Origin: SZAS-103 sp964640525
GTDB taxonomy: Bacteria > Pseudomonadota > Gammaproteobacteria > Xanthomonadales > Xanthomonadaceae
Direction of reading: 5' to 3'
Assembly (NCBI GenBank): GCA_964640525.1
Contig: CAZXGS010000001.1
Coordinates: 62,001 to 126,000 of the forward strand
DNA length: 64,000 nucleotides
Under the pieces are notes generated by a model that did no database searches, was not told the origin of the DNA, and worked only from the letters and a program-made list of their open reading frames with translations. Positions 46,986 to 55,512 of this stretch are shown piece after piece; position 1 is the stretch's first letter; each line of letters starts with the position of its first letter. A program made the position numbers and the translations under genes.

Positions 46986-47170
46986 CTCAGAGCCTGTGAA
47001 AAAATTCGAACGCCGTCACGAGGCCGCCGCCGGGCGTCTCCGGCAAGGGGCGTTGCGTGAAAACAAGGGAGTTTGGTGAACCAAATGACCGCAGGTTTCG
47101 CGCAGCGGGCCGCCGCCAGATGCGTTCGGCGGCGTCCGCAGCAGGTGGGCGGTTTTTCACAGGCTCTCAG
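46986..47170. mobile_element. Miniature inverted-repeat element at the 3' end of rluB
   Basis: About 185 bp bounded by 18-bp inverted repeats: CTCAGAGCCTGTGAAAAA at the left and the complement of CTGAGAGCCTGTGAAAAA at the right (15 bp perfect, one mismatch outside). The interior has no full gene. The size and termini suggest a non-autonomous element (MITE) mobilised by an IS not present here. The right repeat includes the rluB stop codon (47167-47169, minus strand), so the insertion probably created the present end of that gene. Confidence 0.7.
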
Positions 47171-48867
47171 TCCTCGTCCTTCGGCAGCCCCTCGTAACGC
47201 GGACCGCGCGGCGCGCCGTTGCGCCTGGGACCGTTGCCGCGCGGGCCGGGGTGTGGGGCGCCGCGAGCATGCGGCGGGCGCTGGCCTTCGCGTCGCGGGG
47301 GCCGTTCGCCGGATGCGTCCTGGAAACGGCCACGCGGACCGTCGTTGCCGCGCACCCCCCCGCCGCCGGGGCCGCGCGCGCCGTAGGGCGCGCCTTGCGG
47401 GCGCGGCGCGCCATTGCCACGGAAGCCGCCGCGGGGCGGGTGCGGGCCGTTGCCGCGTGCCTGCTGTGGACCGTTGCCGCCGGGGTTGCGCCCGGCGCCG
47501 CGGTGGTGAACGCCGCGCGGGCCGGTTTCCACGCCGTCGGGCACGTACCAACTGCGGAACTCGGCGCCGTTGCCGGGTTGCGCCGGTGCATTGCCACGCC
47601 GCTGCGGCGGGCGCCCCTGGCCGAACGGTTTGTCGTTGCGACGCCCGCCGCCTGGCTGCCCGGCGCCGGCCCATGCCGGCTTGCCGCGACCATGCGGTGC
47701 ACCGCGCCCGTGCGCGGGCTTGTCGTGGCTGTAGGACGCTGGCGGCTGGTCCTCGTGGCGGCCGTGGTGCTGGCGTTGGCCCGGCGGTCCGTTGCCATGC
47801 GCTGCGCGCTTGCCGTGGCCCCCGCGCTTGTTGAATCCGCCCGGGCCGCGCCGCGGGCGATCCTCGCGGACATGGTCGAAGCGGCGCAGCTCGCGGCCCT
47901 CGTCGGCAGTGGACAGTGCACCGTTGACGTAGGCCTTGCCGCCGCGCTCTTCCTTGCGGATGTGGATCTCATTGCGCGCCTTGCGCTGGCCGATCACCGG
48001 GTGCAGGGTCAGGACCTGGGTGCCGCCTTCCAGCCCGAGTTCCTTCTGCAATGCCGCCACCCGATCGGCCGGAAGCTCCTCGCTGTGGCCGCGCTTGAGC
48101 AGGCGGGGCAGGGTGATGGCGCCGTAGCGGATGCGCTTGAGGCGGCTGACCTGGAATCCCTGCGACTCCCACAGGCGGCGTACCTCGCGGTTGCGGCCTT
48201 CCTTCACCGCCACCCGGAACCAGGCGTGCGCATCGGAGCTGTTGATCGGCTCGATGGCATCGAACTTCGCCGGGCCATCGTCCAGCGCCACCCCACGCCG
48301 GAGGCGGTCGATGATGTTCTCCGGCACCTCGCCATGGATGCGGCAGACGTACTCGCGCTCGACTTCGCGTGAGGGATGCATCAGCGCGTTGGCCAACTCG
48401 CCGTCGGTGGTGAGCAGCAGCAACCCGGTGGTGTTGATGTCCAGCCGGCCCACGGCGATCCAGCGCGCGCCCTTGATGTTGGGCAGCGACTCGAACACGG
48501 TCGGGCGGCCTTCAGGGTCTTCGCGGGTGGTGACCTCGCCCTCGGGCTTGTTGTACACCAGCACGCGTGCCGGCTCGTTGAGCACGCTGGCCACGAAGCT
48601 GCGACCGTCCAGGTCGACACGGTCGCCGCTGCGCACCGATTGCCCAAGCGTCGCCACCTCGCCGTTGACGCGCACCAGCCCTTGCTCGATGCGCTCCTCC
48701 AGCGCGCGGCGCGAGCCCAGGCCGGCTTGCGCCAGTACCTTGTGCAGGCGTTCTTCGAGCTTGGGCACGCTGGCGTCTTCGCCGTTGCGGTTGAGTTTCA
48801 GGCGTTCGCGGCCGCGTTCGGCCGCCGGTTGCTGGTGCGGGATTTCGGGGTGCTTGTTCTCAGTCAT
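47167..48867 (-). CDS. rluB: 23S rRNA pseudouridine synthase RluB-like with long Gly/Arg-rich tail
   Basis: Modifies uridine 2605 of 23S rRNA in E. coli. The 566-residue product has an S4 domain (ERLHKVLAQAGLGSRR and on, to about residue 95) and a TruA/RsuA-type catalytic domain with GRLDINTTGLLLLTTDG (catalytic Asp 143) and GRNREVRRLWESQGF. From about residue 305 it has a 260-residue disordered tail of Gly, Arg, Pro, Asn and His (RGG-like, for example RRGPGGFNKRGGHGKR). The ATG start overlaps the scpB end by 8 bp. Confidence 0.92.
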   Translation of the reverse strand: MTENKHPEIPHQQPAAERGRERLKLNRNGEDASVPKLEERLHKVLAQAGLGSRRALEERIEQGLVRVNGEVATLGQSVRSGDRVDLDGRSFVASVLNEPARVLVYNKPEGEVTTREDPEGRPTVFESLPNIKGARWIAVGRLDINTTGLLLLTTDGELANALMHPSREVEREYVCRIHGEVPENIIDRLRRGVALDDGPAKFDAIEPINSSDAHAWFRVAVKEGRNREVRRLWESQGFQVSRLKRIRYGAITLPRLLKRGHSEELPADRVAALQKELGLEGGTQVLTLHPVIGQRKARNEIHIRKEERGGKAYVNGALSTADEGRELRRFDHVREDRPRRGPGGFNKRGGHGKRAAHGNGPPGQRQHHGRHEDQPPASYSHDKPAHGRGAPHGRGKPAWAGAGQPGGGRRNDKPFGQGRPPQRRGNAPAQPGNGAEFRSWYVPDGVETGPRGVHHRGAGRNPGGNGPQQARGNGPHPPRGGFRGNGAPRPQGAPYGARGPGGGGVRGNDGPRGRFQDASGERPPRREGQRPPHARGAPHPGPRGNGPRRNGAPRGPRYEGLPKDED

Positions 48868-49573
48868 GGCTTGGCTCGTGCGCGGGCTCGCGCGTGGGTT
48901 CGTGTTCGAGGCCGGCGGCCTCGTCGGGGTTGGGGCTTGGGAGGGCCTGGGCTGCCGGCTCGGAGGTGTCGGCTGCCGGTTCGGTGCCCATTTCGATGAT
49001 GGCAACGGCCGGTGCGGCCGCGAACGGCAGCTCGGGGTCGAGATCCGGGAGCTCGCCGATTTCCGCCAGCGGCGGCAACTGGTCCAGGCTCTTGAGCCCG
49101 AAGTAGTCCAGGAAGGTTCGGGTGGTGCCGTACAACGCCGGCTTTCCGGGTACGTCGCGGTGGCCGATCACGCGGATCCACTCACGCTCTTCCAGCGTCT
49201 TGATGGTGTTGGTATTGACCGCCACGCCGCGGACCTGCTCGATCTCGCCGCGGGTGATCGGCTGGCGGTAGGCGACCAGCGCCAGTGTCTCCAGGGTGGC
49301 GCGGGTGTACTTGACCTGGCGCTCGGCCCACAGCCGCGCCACCCACGGCTGCACGTCGCCGCGCACCTGGTAGCGCCAGCCGGAGGCGACTTCGATCAGT
49401 TCGACGCCGCGCTCGGCGGTGTCCGCCTGCAGGGCTTCGAGTGCCTGCAGCAGGGTGTCGCGGGTCACCGAGGGCTCGTCGGCAAACAGCTCGGCCAGTT
49501 GCGGGATGGCCAGGGGCCGCTGCGCCGCCAGCAGGGCGGCTTCGATGATGCGGGTGATCGGGGTTGATTCCAT
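48860..49573 (-). CDS. scpB: Segregation and condensation protein B
   Basis: Winged-helix kleisin-interacting protein that works with ScpA and SMC in chromosome organisation. The 237-residue product starts MESTPITRIIEAALLAAQ (family N-terminus) and has ALVAYRQPITRGEIEQVRGV, VIGHRDVPGKPALYGTT and an acidic C-terminal tail rich in Glu, Ala and Pro. An upstream start at 49660 would overlap scpA by 20 bp but adds residues unlike the family. It overlaps rluB by 8 bp. scpA-scpB-rluB is a common order. Confidence 0.92.
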   Translation of the reverse strand: MESTPITRIIEAALLAAQRPLAIPQLAELFADEPSVTRDTLLQALEALQADTAERGVELIEVASGWRYQVRGDVQPWVARLWAERQVKYTRATLETLALVAYRQPITRGEIEQVRGVAVNTNTIKTLEEREWIRVIGHRDVPGKPALYGTTRTFLDYFGLKSLDQLPPLAEIGELPDLDPELPFAAAPAVAIIEMGTEPAADTSEPAAQALPSPNPDEAAGLEHEPTREPAHEPSHD

Positions 49574-49640
49574 GGTCACATGGTGGCCCGCCAAGGCCGA
49601 AGGAGGGGAGCGTGCATCGAGACCTCGCGCCGGGGCACGG

Positions 49641-50570
49641 TCAGGTTGCGTCATCTTCATGCGCCGAGGTGATCATCGGCAGGTCGATCTGCAGCGGAGC
49701 GGAATCGTCGTTGGCCGCGTCCACCGCGCCGGCGACCACCGCCAGCGACTTGAGGTGGATCGGCGCGCCCCAGGCTTCCTGCACGATCTCGACCAGCCGC
49801 TCCTTGGCCAGTTCCAGGATCGACAGGAAGGTGACCACCACGCCAAGGCGTCCTTCCTCGGCGCTGAACAACGAGGTGAACTCGTGGAAGCGGCCGTCGG
49901 AGAGCCGGCGCAGCACCGTGCCCATGCGCTCGCGCACCGACAGCGCTTCCCGGCGTACCGCGTGGCGGCCGAACAGCTCCGAGCGCTTGATCACGTCGCG
50001 CAGCGCCAGCAACAGCTCGCGCAGGTCCACCGGCGGCGGCGCGGCGGCCAGCTTGAGCTCGGGCATCTGCACGCTGGCGATCGCGGTGTCCCGGTCGAGG
50101 CGGGTGAGCGTGTCCAGGTCCGCGGCGGCCTTCTTGAAGCGCTCGTAATCCTGCAGGCGGCGCACGAGTTCGGCGCGCGGGTCCGCGTCCTCGCCGGATT
50201 CGTTCGGCGGCCGCGGCAACAGCATCCGCGACTTGATCTCGGCCAGCATCGCGGCCATCACCAGGTAATCGGCCGCCAGCTCGAAGCGCAGCTCGTGCAT
50301 GGTCTGGATGTAGTCCACGTACTGGCGGGTGATCTCCGCCACCGGGATGTCGAGGATGTCCAGGTTTTGCCGGCGGATCAGGTACAGCAACAGGTCGAGC
50401 GGGCCTTCGAAGGCTTCCAGGATGATTTCCAGCGCATCCGGCGGGATGTACAGGTCCTGCGGAATCTGCAGCATCGGCTCGCCACGCACCATCGCCAGCG
50501 GGATCTCCTGCTGGAGGGCGAAGGTCGTGCTCGATGCGGCGGTCGCCGAGGGCTCGGGGTCGGTGTTCAC
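49641..50570 (-). CDS. scpA: Segregation and condensation protein A
   Basis: Kleisin of the SMC complex. The 309-residue product has FEGPLDLLLYLIRRQNLDILDIPVAEITRQYVDYI (N-terminal helical domain; here quoted only as GPLDLLLYLIRRQNLDILDI), LAADYLVMAAMLAEIKSRML and the C-terminal winged helix (VVTFLSILELAKERLVEI). The probable start is GTG 50570; no good ribosome-binding site is seen, and the first 25 residues are low-complexity. The sequence upstream of it (50571-50864) holds repeats, not coding sequence. Confidence 0.9.
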   Translation of the reverse strand: MNTDPEPSATAASSTTFALQQEIPLAMVRGEPMLQIPQDLYIPPDALEIILEAFEGPLDLLLYLIRRQNLDILDIPVAEITRQYVDYIQTMHELRFELAADYLVMAAMLAEIKSRMLLPRPPNESGEDADPRAELVRRLQDYERFKKAAADLDTLTRLDRDTAIASVQMPELKLAAAPPPVDLRELLLALRDVIKRSELFGRHAVRREALSVRERMGTVLRRLSDGRFHEFTSLFSAEEGRLGVVVTFLSILELAKERLVEIVQEAWGAPIHLKSLAVVAGAVDAANDDSAPLQIDLPMITSAHEDDAT

Positions 50571-50660
50571 GCGGGTGTGTGGTTCATGGCGGCGCTGGGT
50601 TCGTCGGTCGCTGAGGCAGGGTGCGATGCCCGGCTTCGAGCGGGAGGTCTTTCGCGGTGC

Positions 50661-50740
50661 CCTTCGACGGGCTCGGGGTGAACGGTTCTCGGGTCTGGCG
50701 GTGTCGTCAGGGTGCCCATCGACAGGCTCGGGATGAACGG
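50661..50740. repeat. Two dispersed repeat copies between scpA and the YrdC-like gene
   Basis: CCTTCGACGGGCTCGGGGTG plus AACGG (50661-50685) and CCCATCGACAGGCTCGGGAT plus GAACGG (50715-50740), relatives of the repeats at 913-1225. They occupy the 294-bp gap upstream of scpA. No other feature is visible there. Confidence 0.75.
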
Positions 50741-50864
50741 TCTGGCAGGCGGATACACGCGATCGAGGCATCGGAAATCCAGTGCGTGACGGGCGCTGGT
50801 TTCGTTCACGGGGATCGCCGGCATCCGTTCGCATCGCGCCTGGCCAGCCGCGCCCAGGCGAACC

Positions 50865-51482
50865 TCACAGCTCCAGTGCGCGATACCCCTGGCGCAACAT
50901 TTCGGGAAGCTCGCCGGTCGCATCGATCACGCTGGTCGGGCCAGGCTCGCAGTCCCCACTGTCGAGCATGAAGTCCACGTGGTCCAGCAACGCATCGGCG
51001 ACATCGTCGGCCACGTGGCTGGCTAGGTCGTGTTCACCCGGCAACGCCACGCTGGTGCTCAGCAACGGTTGGTCCACGGCGTGCAACAGGGCCTGGGCCA
51101 CCGGATGGTCGATCCTGCGCACGCCGATGGAGCGGCGCTTGTCCAGCTTCAGTCTGCGGGGCAGGTCGGAGGAGGCGGTCAGGACGAACGTGCAGGGCCC
51201 GGGGGTCAGCGACTTGATCAGCCTGAAGGCCGTGTCGCCGAGCCGGGCCATGCGCCCGACTTCGCTCAACGACGCACAGAGTACGGTGAAAGGGTGCTTG
51301 CTGTCCAGCGCGCGCAGGCGGCGCACGCGATCTTCCGCCTGGCGCGCATCGAGCATCCACACCATGGTGTAGCCGGCATCGGTCGGGCACAGGCCGACCC
51401 CGCCGCCACGCAGCAGGCTTGCGGCGCGGGCGATCGAGCGCGGTTGCGGGTCGACGGGATGGGCGGGCAGGCGTTCGCTCAT
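50865..51482 (-). CDS. YrdC/Sua5-fold protein (YciO-like)
   Basis: A 205-residue protein with the Sua5/YciO/YrdC fold: LLRGGGVGLCPTDAGYTM at the usual GGV-x-P-T-DT-Y position, LDSKHPFTVLCASLSEV (KR-x-P-F-L-like), LTPGPCTFVLTAS (PGP motif) and SIGVRRIDHP. True TsaC/Sua5 has KR-x3-KP; here only K is kept, closer to YciO. RNA binding is likely; threonylcarbamoyl-AMP synthesis is not certain. It is divergent from yciI. Confidence 0.8.
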   Translation of the reverse strand: MSERLPAHPVDPQPRSIARAASLLRGGGVGLCPTDAGYTMVWMLDARQAEDRVRRLRALDSKHPFTVLCASLSEVGRMARLGDTAFRLIKSLTPGPCTFVLTASSDLPRRLKLDKRRSIGVRRIDHPVAQALLHAVDQPLLSTSVALPGEHDLASHVADDVADALLDHVDFMLDSGDCEPGPTSVIDATGELPEMLRQGYRALEL

Positions 51483-51533
51483 GCGACCGTTATGATGCAC
51501 GTTTATCGTTCTTGCGTTTGCACTGGAGGAATC

Positions 51534-51833
51534 ATGCTGTACGCCATCGTCGGCCTGGATCATGCCGATTCTCTCGCCGCGCGGCTCGCCGCCCGACCGG
51601 CGCATGTCGCGCGCCTGGAGGCGCTGCGGGATGCCGGTCGGCTGGTGCTGGCCGGGCCATTCCCGGCGATCGATGCCAGCGACCCAGGCCCGGCCGGGTT
51701 TTCCGGCAGCCTGATCGTGGCCGAGTTCGCTTCGCTGGATGCCGCCAGGGCCTGGGCCGATGCCGATCCCTACCTCGCCGCCGGCGTGTACGCGCAGGTG
51801 GACGTGCGGCCGTTCCGGCAAACCCTGCCGTGA
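51534..51833 (+). CDS. yciI: YciI family protein
   Basis: A 99-residue protein of the YciI fold: MLYAIVGLDHADSLAARLAA, HVARLEALRDAGRLVLAGPF (conserved His and Gly-Pro), FSGSLIVAEFASLDAARAWADADP and an Arg-Pro-Phe end. GGAGG lies 6 bp before ATG 51534. The family has a ferredoxin-like fold and unknown role. It overlaps the BolA gene by 4 bp, as often found. Confidence 0.88.
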   Translation: MLYAIVGLDHADSLAARLAARPAHVARLEALRDAGRLVLAGPFPAIDASDPGPAGFSGSLIVAEFASLDAARAWADADPYLAAGVYAQVDVRPFRQTLP

Positions 51834-52117
51834 GCGCGCCGGCGATCGGTGACCGCGCCAGCCGGCCGCAGCGCATCCGCGACGCGCTCGCGGTGCTGCA
51901 GCCGCTGGAACTGGAACTGCACGACGAAGGCCACCTGCACATCGGTCACGAGGGCGCGCGCGACGGCCGCGGACACTTCGCGCTGCGGATCGTGGCCGAA
52001 GGCTTTCGCGGCAGCCTGCCGCTGGCCCGCCACCGCAAGGTGTATGCCGCACTGGGCGAATTGATGGCCACCGACATCCACGCCATCCGGATCGACGCGC
52101 GCGCGCCTGGGGAGTAA
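51830..52117 (+). CDS. BolA family protein
   Basis: A 95-residue BolA-like protein: RPQRIRDALAVLQPLELELH, then HFALRIVAEGFRGSLPLARHRKVYAAL with the conserved invariant His and the helix-turn-helix-like segment. BolA proteins bind iron-sulfur glutaredoxins and affect cell shape. It begins with GTG 51830, overlapping the yciI stop, so the pair is translationally coupled. The gap 52118-52194 is short and empty. Confidence 0.85.
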   Translation: MSAPAIGDRASRPQRIRDALAVLQPLELELHDEGHLHIGHEGARDGRGHFALRIVAEGFRGSLPLARHRKVYAALGELMATDIHAIRIDARAPGE

Positions 52118-52194
52118 GGCGGCGCGGGCGGTGATGGCGTGGGTGGCCGCGGACGGAGCGTGGACGCGCGTGCCGATGGGCGCGCGGCGGGGGC

Positions 52195-52611
52195 TCACTT
52201 CGATCGATCGTCCTGCAAGTGGAAGGAATGCAGTACCCGATGCACCACCGGCGCGAAGGCGATCGCCATGGCCACGATGAACACCAGGCCGGCGTACAAC
52301 GCGTAGATCCCGGCGAACAGTTTGCCGTCCACGGTTTTCGGTGCATCCACCGGCCCCATGCCACCCAGCAGCATCGCCGAGTTCAGGAATCCGTCCACCC
52401 ACGGCAAGTGTTCGAAGTGGGCATAACCGGCGATGCCGGTCAGCAACGAAAGCGCCATCAGCGCCGCCGAAGCGAGCACGTGCCGCAGCCAGCGCGCGAG
52501 GAAGCGCGGCATCGGCAGCAACGGGTGGTGGCGCGATTCGTACACGGTGGCGTTTTCGGCGGCGGGCTGCCGGATGGTGCCACGATCCGCGTTGAATGGG
52601 TCGAAAGCCAC
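52195..52611 (-). CDS. Membrane protein of unknown function
   Basis: A 138-residue protein with two predicted transmembrane helices (VLASAALMALSLLTGIAGYA and IYALYAGLVFIVAMAIAFAPVV) and a loop with MGPVDAPKTVDGKLFAG between them. The loop-helix region faintly resembles ion-channel pore segments, but no selectivity motif is seen. The start is uncertain: GTG 52611 gives the longest form; ATG 52512 gives 105 residues. No family recognised. Confidence 0.6.
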   Translation of the reverse strand: MAFDPFNADRGTIRQPAAENATVYESRHHPLLPMPRFLARWLRHVLASAALMALSLLTGIAGYAHFEHLPWVDGFLNSAMLLGGMGPVDAPKTVDGKLFAGIYALYAGLVFIVAMAIAFAPVVHRVLHSFHLQDDRSK

Positions 52612-52682
52612 CGGCCGCGGGGTGCGCGTCCGGTATATGCTCGCCGCGTCGCCGTCGCCATCGACGGCATCAGGGGGTTGTC

Positions 52683-53123
52683 ATGGCAGCGTCCTTGCGG
52701 TACCCGATGCAACTGCTGGCAGCCGCCGCGCTGCTGTCCCTGGCGCCGCCCGGCGCGTATGCGGCCTCGACGGCGTCGCCGGAAGTGGCCTGCAAGCTGC
52801 CCGGACAGATCCGCAGCATCGGCGGACACTCGGTGATGGGTGCGGGGCGGATCGTGCAGACCTCGCCGGAAGACTGCCGCCAGCGCGGCGGCGAATACAC
52901 CGTTCCCACGCCGCCGCCCGCGCCCGCGGTGGCGGCCGCCAGCCCGGCAAGCAGCGGCCCGCTGGTGTCATGCCGGCTGCCGGCGCAAACCCGGCAACTG
53001 GGCGAGAAGGCGCGCTACCGGACCGTGCGACGTGTCGTGCGCATCACCCGCGGGGATTGCGCGCAACGCGGCGGCAACGTGGTCGTGATCCGCAAGGCGC
53101 GCCCGGTGCGCAAGAAGACCTGA
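52683..53123 (+). CDS. Secreted protein with two internal repeats, function unknown
   Basis: A 146-residue protein with a signal peptide (MQLLAAAALLSLAPPGAYAA). The mature part has two copies of a ~42-residue unit: VACKLPGQIRSIGG to EDCRQRGGEY and VSCRLPAQTRQLGE to GDCAQRGGNV, joined by a Pro/Ala-rich linker. Each unit has two Cys, so one disulfide per unit is likely. The C-terminus is basic. Not a family I recognise. It stands apart between divergent and convergent genes. Confidence 0.65.
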   Translation: MAASLRYPMQLLAAAALLSLAPPGAYAASTASPEVACKLPGQIRSIGGHSVMGAGRIVQTSPEDCRQRGGEYTVPTPPPAPAVAAASPASSGPLVSCRLPAQTRQLGEKARYRTVRRVVRITRGDCAQRGGNVVVIRKARPVRKKT

Positions 53124-53137
53124 CAGGTCAACGACTG

Positions 53138-53851
53138 TCAACGGTCGAGCAACGACGACACCACCAGCACGTCGACGCCGTTTGCCGGACGGATCATCGC
53201 AGCCGGGATCGCAGCGCCGGCGCACCAGCGCGCCAGCGCCTCACGCTTGCCGTCGCCCTCCACCAGGAAGAGCACCTCGTGCGCTCGCGACAGCCTCGCG
53301 GCGCTCATGGACACCCGCTGCGGTGGTGGCTTTGGCGCATCGAACACCGCGACCGCATCGGCTGCATCCGCGCGCAGGCCCTCGTCGTGGCCGGGAAACA
53401 AGCTGGCGGTGTGGCCGTCCTCGCCAAGGCCCAGCAGCACCAGATCAAACGCGCCGACCACACCCAGTGCATCGGCATAGGCCGCAGCCGCCAGCGTCGC
53501 GCCTTGTTCAGCGGCGACAGGGTGCAGGTTCGACCGCGGAATCGGCACGCGATCGAGCCATGCGTCGCCGGCCATCGTGCTGTTGCGCTGCGGATCCTCG
53601 GCAGGTGCACAGCGTTCGTCGCCGTACCAGATCTGCCAGCGCGACCAGTCGGTGTCGGCATCGACCAACTGTGCGTACGTCGCGCGCGGCGTGTTGCCAC
53701 CGGCCAGCACGAGGACGAAGCCGCCGCGATCGGCGATCGCACGCGAGGCCGCGGCAAGGATGCGCTGCCTTGCCGCGTCAGCGAGCGCGACGGCGTCGGC
53801 GTGGCGATGCCAGCGCACGCGCTGGGAGCAGGGCAGGGATGGGGTGTTCAT
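53138..53851 (-). CDS. pgl: 6-phosphogluconolactonase
   Basis: Hydrolyses 6-phosphogluconolactone in the oxidative pentose phosphate and Entner-Doudoroff routes. The 237-residue product has VLAGGNTPRATYAQL, IWYGDERCAPAEDPQRN, LLGLGEDGHTASLFPGH and the C-terminal motif LFLVEGDGKREAL, all typical of the GlcN6P isomerase-like DevB/Pgl family. ATG 53851 fits the family length; ATG 53908 would add 19 residues. No zwf or edd neighbour is in the window. Confidence 0.92.
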   Translation of the reverse strand: MNTPSLPCSQRVRWHRHADAVALADAARQRILAAASRAIADRGGFVLVLAGGNTPRATYAQLVDADTDWSRWQIWYGDERCAPAEDPQRNSTMAGDAWLDRVPIPRSNLHPVAAEQGATLAAAAYADALGVVGAFDLVLLGLGEDGHTASLFPGHDEGLRADAADAVAVFDAPKPPPQRVSMSAARLSRAHEVLFLVEGDGKREALARWCAGAAIPAAMIRPANGVDVLVVSSLLDR

Positions 53852-54037
53852 CGAAGCGGGGCCGGCTGCCGATCGGGATGCTGCTGCTCCGGGCCCTTCC
53901 CCGGGCATGCGACTGCACCTGACGGGGATGCCACTTCGGCCCGCATGCCGCGCCCCTGTCGATGCTTGCAGGAAGTGTACGCCACGGCACCGTCACGGCG
54001 GCTCACGGGGATGGCGCCAACGGCATCGATGGCGCGC

Positions 54038-54469
54038 TCAGAACGCGATCATCACGATCGAGCCGGCCACGATCAGCAATCCGCCGACGACGACGGGCCA
54101 GGTCAGCGACTCGTGCACGATCGCCAGCCCGAGCATGATCGCGAAGGCGACGCTGAGCTTGTCGATCGGCGCCACCCGCGTCACCGGCCCAAGCTGCAGC
54201 GCGCGGTAATAGCACAGCCACGACAAGCCGGTGGCGATGCCCGAAAGCACCAGGAAGGTCCAGGTCGAGACGGCGATCGGCGCGGTCGGACGCCACTCGT
54301 GGCGCAGGCTCAGGATCGCCGCGGCCACCGCCAGCACCACCACGGTGCGGATGAAGGTGGCGAGGTTGGAGTTGATGCCGGCCACGCCGAGTTTGCCCAG
54401 CACCGCGGTCAGGCCGGCGAAGAATGCCGATCCGAGCGCGAACAGCACCCAGTTTTCACGCAGGTTCAT
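54038..54469 (-). CDS. EamA-type half transporter
   Basis: A 143-residue inner-membrane protein with one EamA domain (about five predicted helices), where most drug/metabolite transporters have two. Motifs: VLFALGSAFFAGLTAVLGK, WTFLVLSGIATGLSWLCYYR, GPVTRVAPIDKLSVAFAIML and VVGGLLIVAGSIVMI. Such half-size proteins act as dimers (EmrE-like family). The substrate is unknown. It is alone, downstream of pgl in the opposite direction of nothing nearby; gap 54470-54553 is empty. Confidence 0.8.
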   Translation of the reverse strand: MNLRENWVLFALGSAFFAGLTAVLGKLGVAGINSNLATFIRTVVVLAVAAAILSLRHEWRPTAPIAVSTWTFLVLSGIATGLSWLCYYRALQLGPVTRVAPIDKLSVAFAIMLGLAIVHESLTWPVVVGGLLIVAGSIVMIAF

Positions 54470-54553
54470 GTCGGCTCCGCAGGTTGGCGACGGCTGCCAC
54501 GATACGCGCGTGCTGGAGCATGCGCCGCCTGCATCACCAACCGCGACGCGTGG

Positions 54554-55240
54554 TCACATCGCCACGCCCAGCGCGCTGCCGATCGCCGTGGTGGCGAGCA
54601 TGGTCGCCGCGCCCCAGGCCAGTACGCGCAGGGCGCCCCGCGCCACGCCGGCCCCGCCGGCACGCGCCGCCAAGCCACCCAGCAGTACCAGCGCGACCAG
54701 TGAAACCGCGGCAATGCTCGCGCGCGCGTGCGCTGGCGGCGCCAGCCATGCGGCGAGCATGGGCAACGCGCCACCCACGGTGAAGCTGGCCGTGGAAGCA
54801 AGCGCGGCCTGCAGCGGGCGTGCCGCCAGCGCATCGGTGATGCCGATGTCGTCGCGCGCATGCGCGCCCAGCGCGTCGTGCTGCATGAGCTGCAACGCCA
54901 CCTGGTCGGCCAGGTGCGGATCCAGTCCGCGACGCACGTAGATCTCCTGCAACTCGGCACGCTCGCCGGCGAAATCCGATTCCAGCGCGCGACGCTCGAT
55001 CTCCAGGTCGGCACGCTCGATGTCGGCCTGCGAACTGACCGAAACGAACTCGCCGGCCCCCATCGACAGCGCGCCGGCCACCAGCCCGGCGATGCCGGCC
55101 AGCAGCACCGCGTCGTGCCCGGCATGGGTGGAGGCCACGCCAAGCAGCAGCCCGGCGATCGACAGGATGCCGTCATTGGCACCCAGCACTCCGGCCCGGG
55201 TGCCGCCGGAGGTATGGGTACGGTGGGTGTGGCCGGGCAT
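54554..55240 (-). CDS. VIT1/CCC1 family metal transporter
   Basis: A 228-residue membrane protein of the vacuolar iron transporter family, which moves Fe(II) or Mn(II). It begins PGHTHRTHTSGG, then GVLGANDGILSIAGLLLGVA (first helix with the conserved Asp), GALSMGAGEFVSVSSQADIERADLEIE and a cytoplasmic Glu-rich helical part, then hydrophobic helices up to a Gly/Ala-rich C-terminus. Length matches the family. ATG 55240 is chosen from homology; no clear ribosome-binding site is seen. Confidence 0.88.
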   Translation of the reverse strand: MPGHTHRTHTSGGTRAGVLGANDGILSIAGLLLGVASTHAGHDAVLLAGIAGLVAGALSMGAGEFVSVSSQADIERADLEIERRALESDFAGERAELQEIYVRRGLDPHLADQVALQLMQHDALGAHARDDIGITDALAARPLQAALASTASFTVGGALPMLAAWLAPPAHARASIAAVSLVALVLLGGLAARAGGAGVARGALRVLAWGAATMLATTAIGSALGVAM

Positions 55241-55512
55241 GGCAATCGCTGGATCGTGGAGGAGGTGACGCAAGCACTGCGCGAAGTTATCGCACAATCC
55301 CGCGCCGGCGGTCATGCCGAAGCAATGGCGTGCGCGGGATCCGCGCCGGCCACGCGCACCGCCGGGCGCGGCCACGAACCCCCTCCCCAGCGTGGCAGCG
55401 CTGATCGCGTCAAGGTAGGCTTGGGTATCGGCAGGCGCGTTGATGCAGATCATCCCGTGCCGTCGGCAGCACGTGTCCAATGGTACGGTCCAGGCCCGCG
55501 GAGGTACTTGCG

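Noticed and set aside
47251..48372. A 373-residue forward ORF opposite rluB
   Set aside because: Shadow of the low-complexity rluB tail and catalytic domain.
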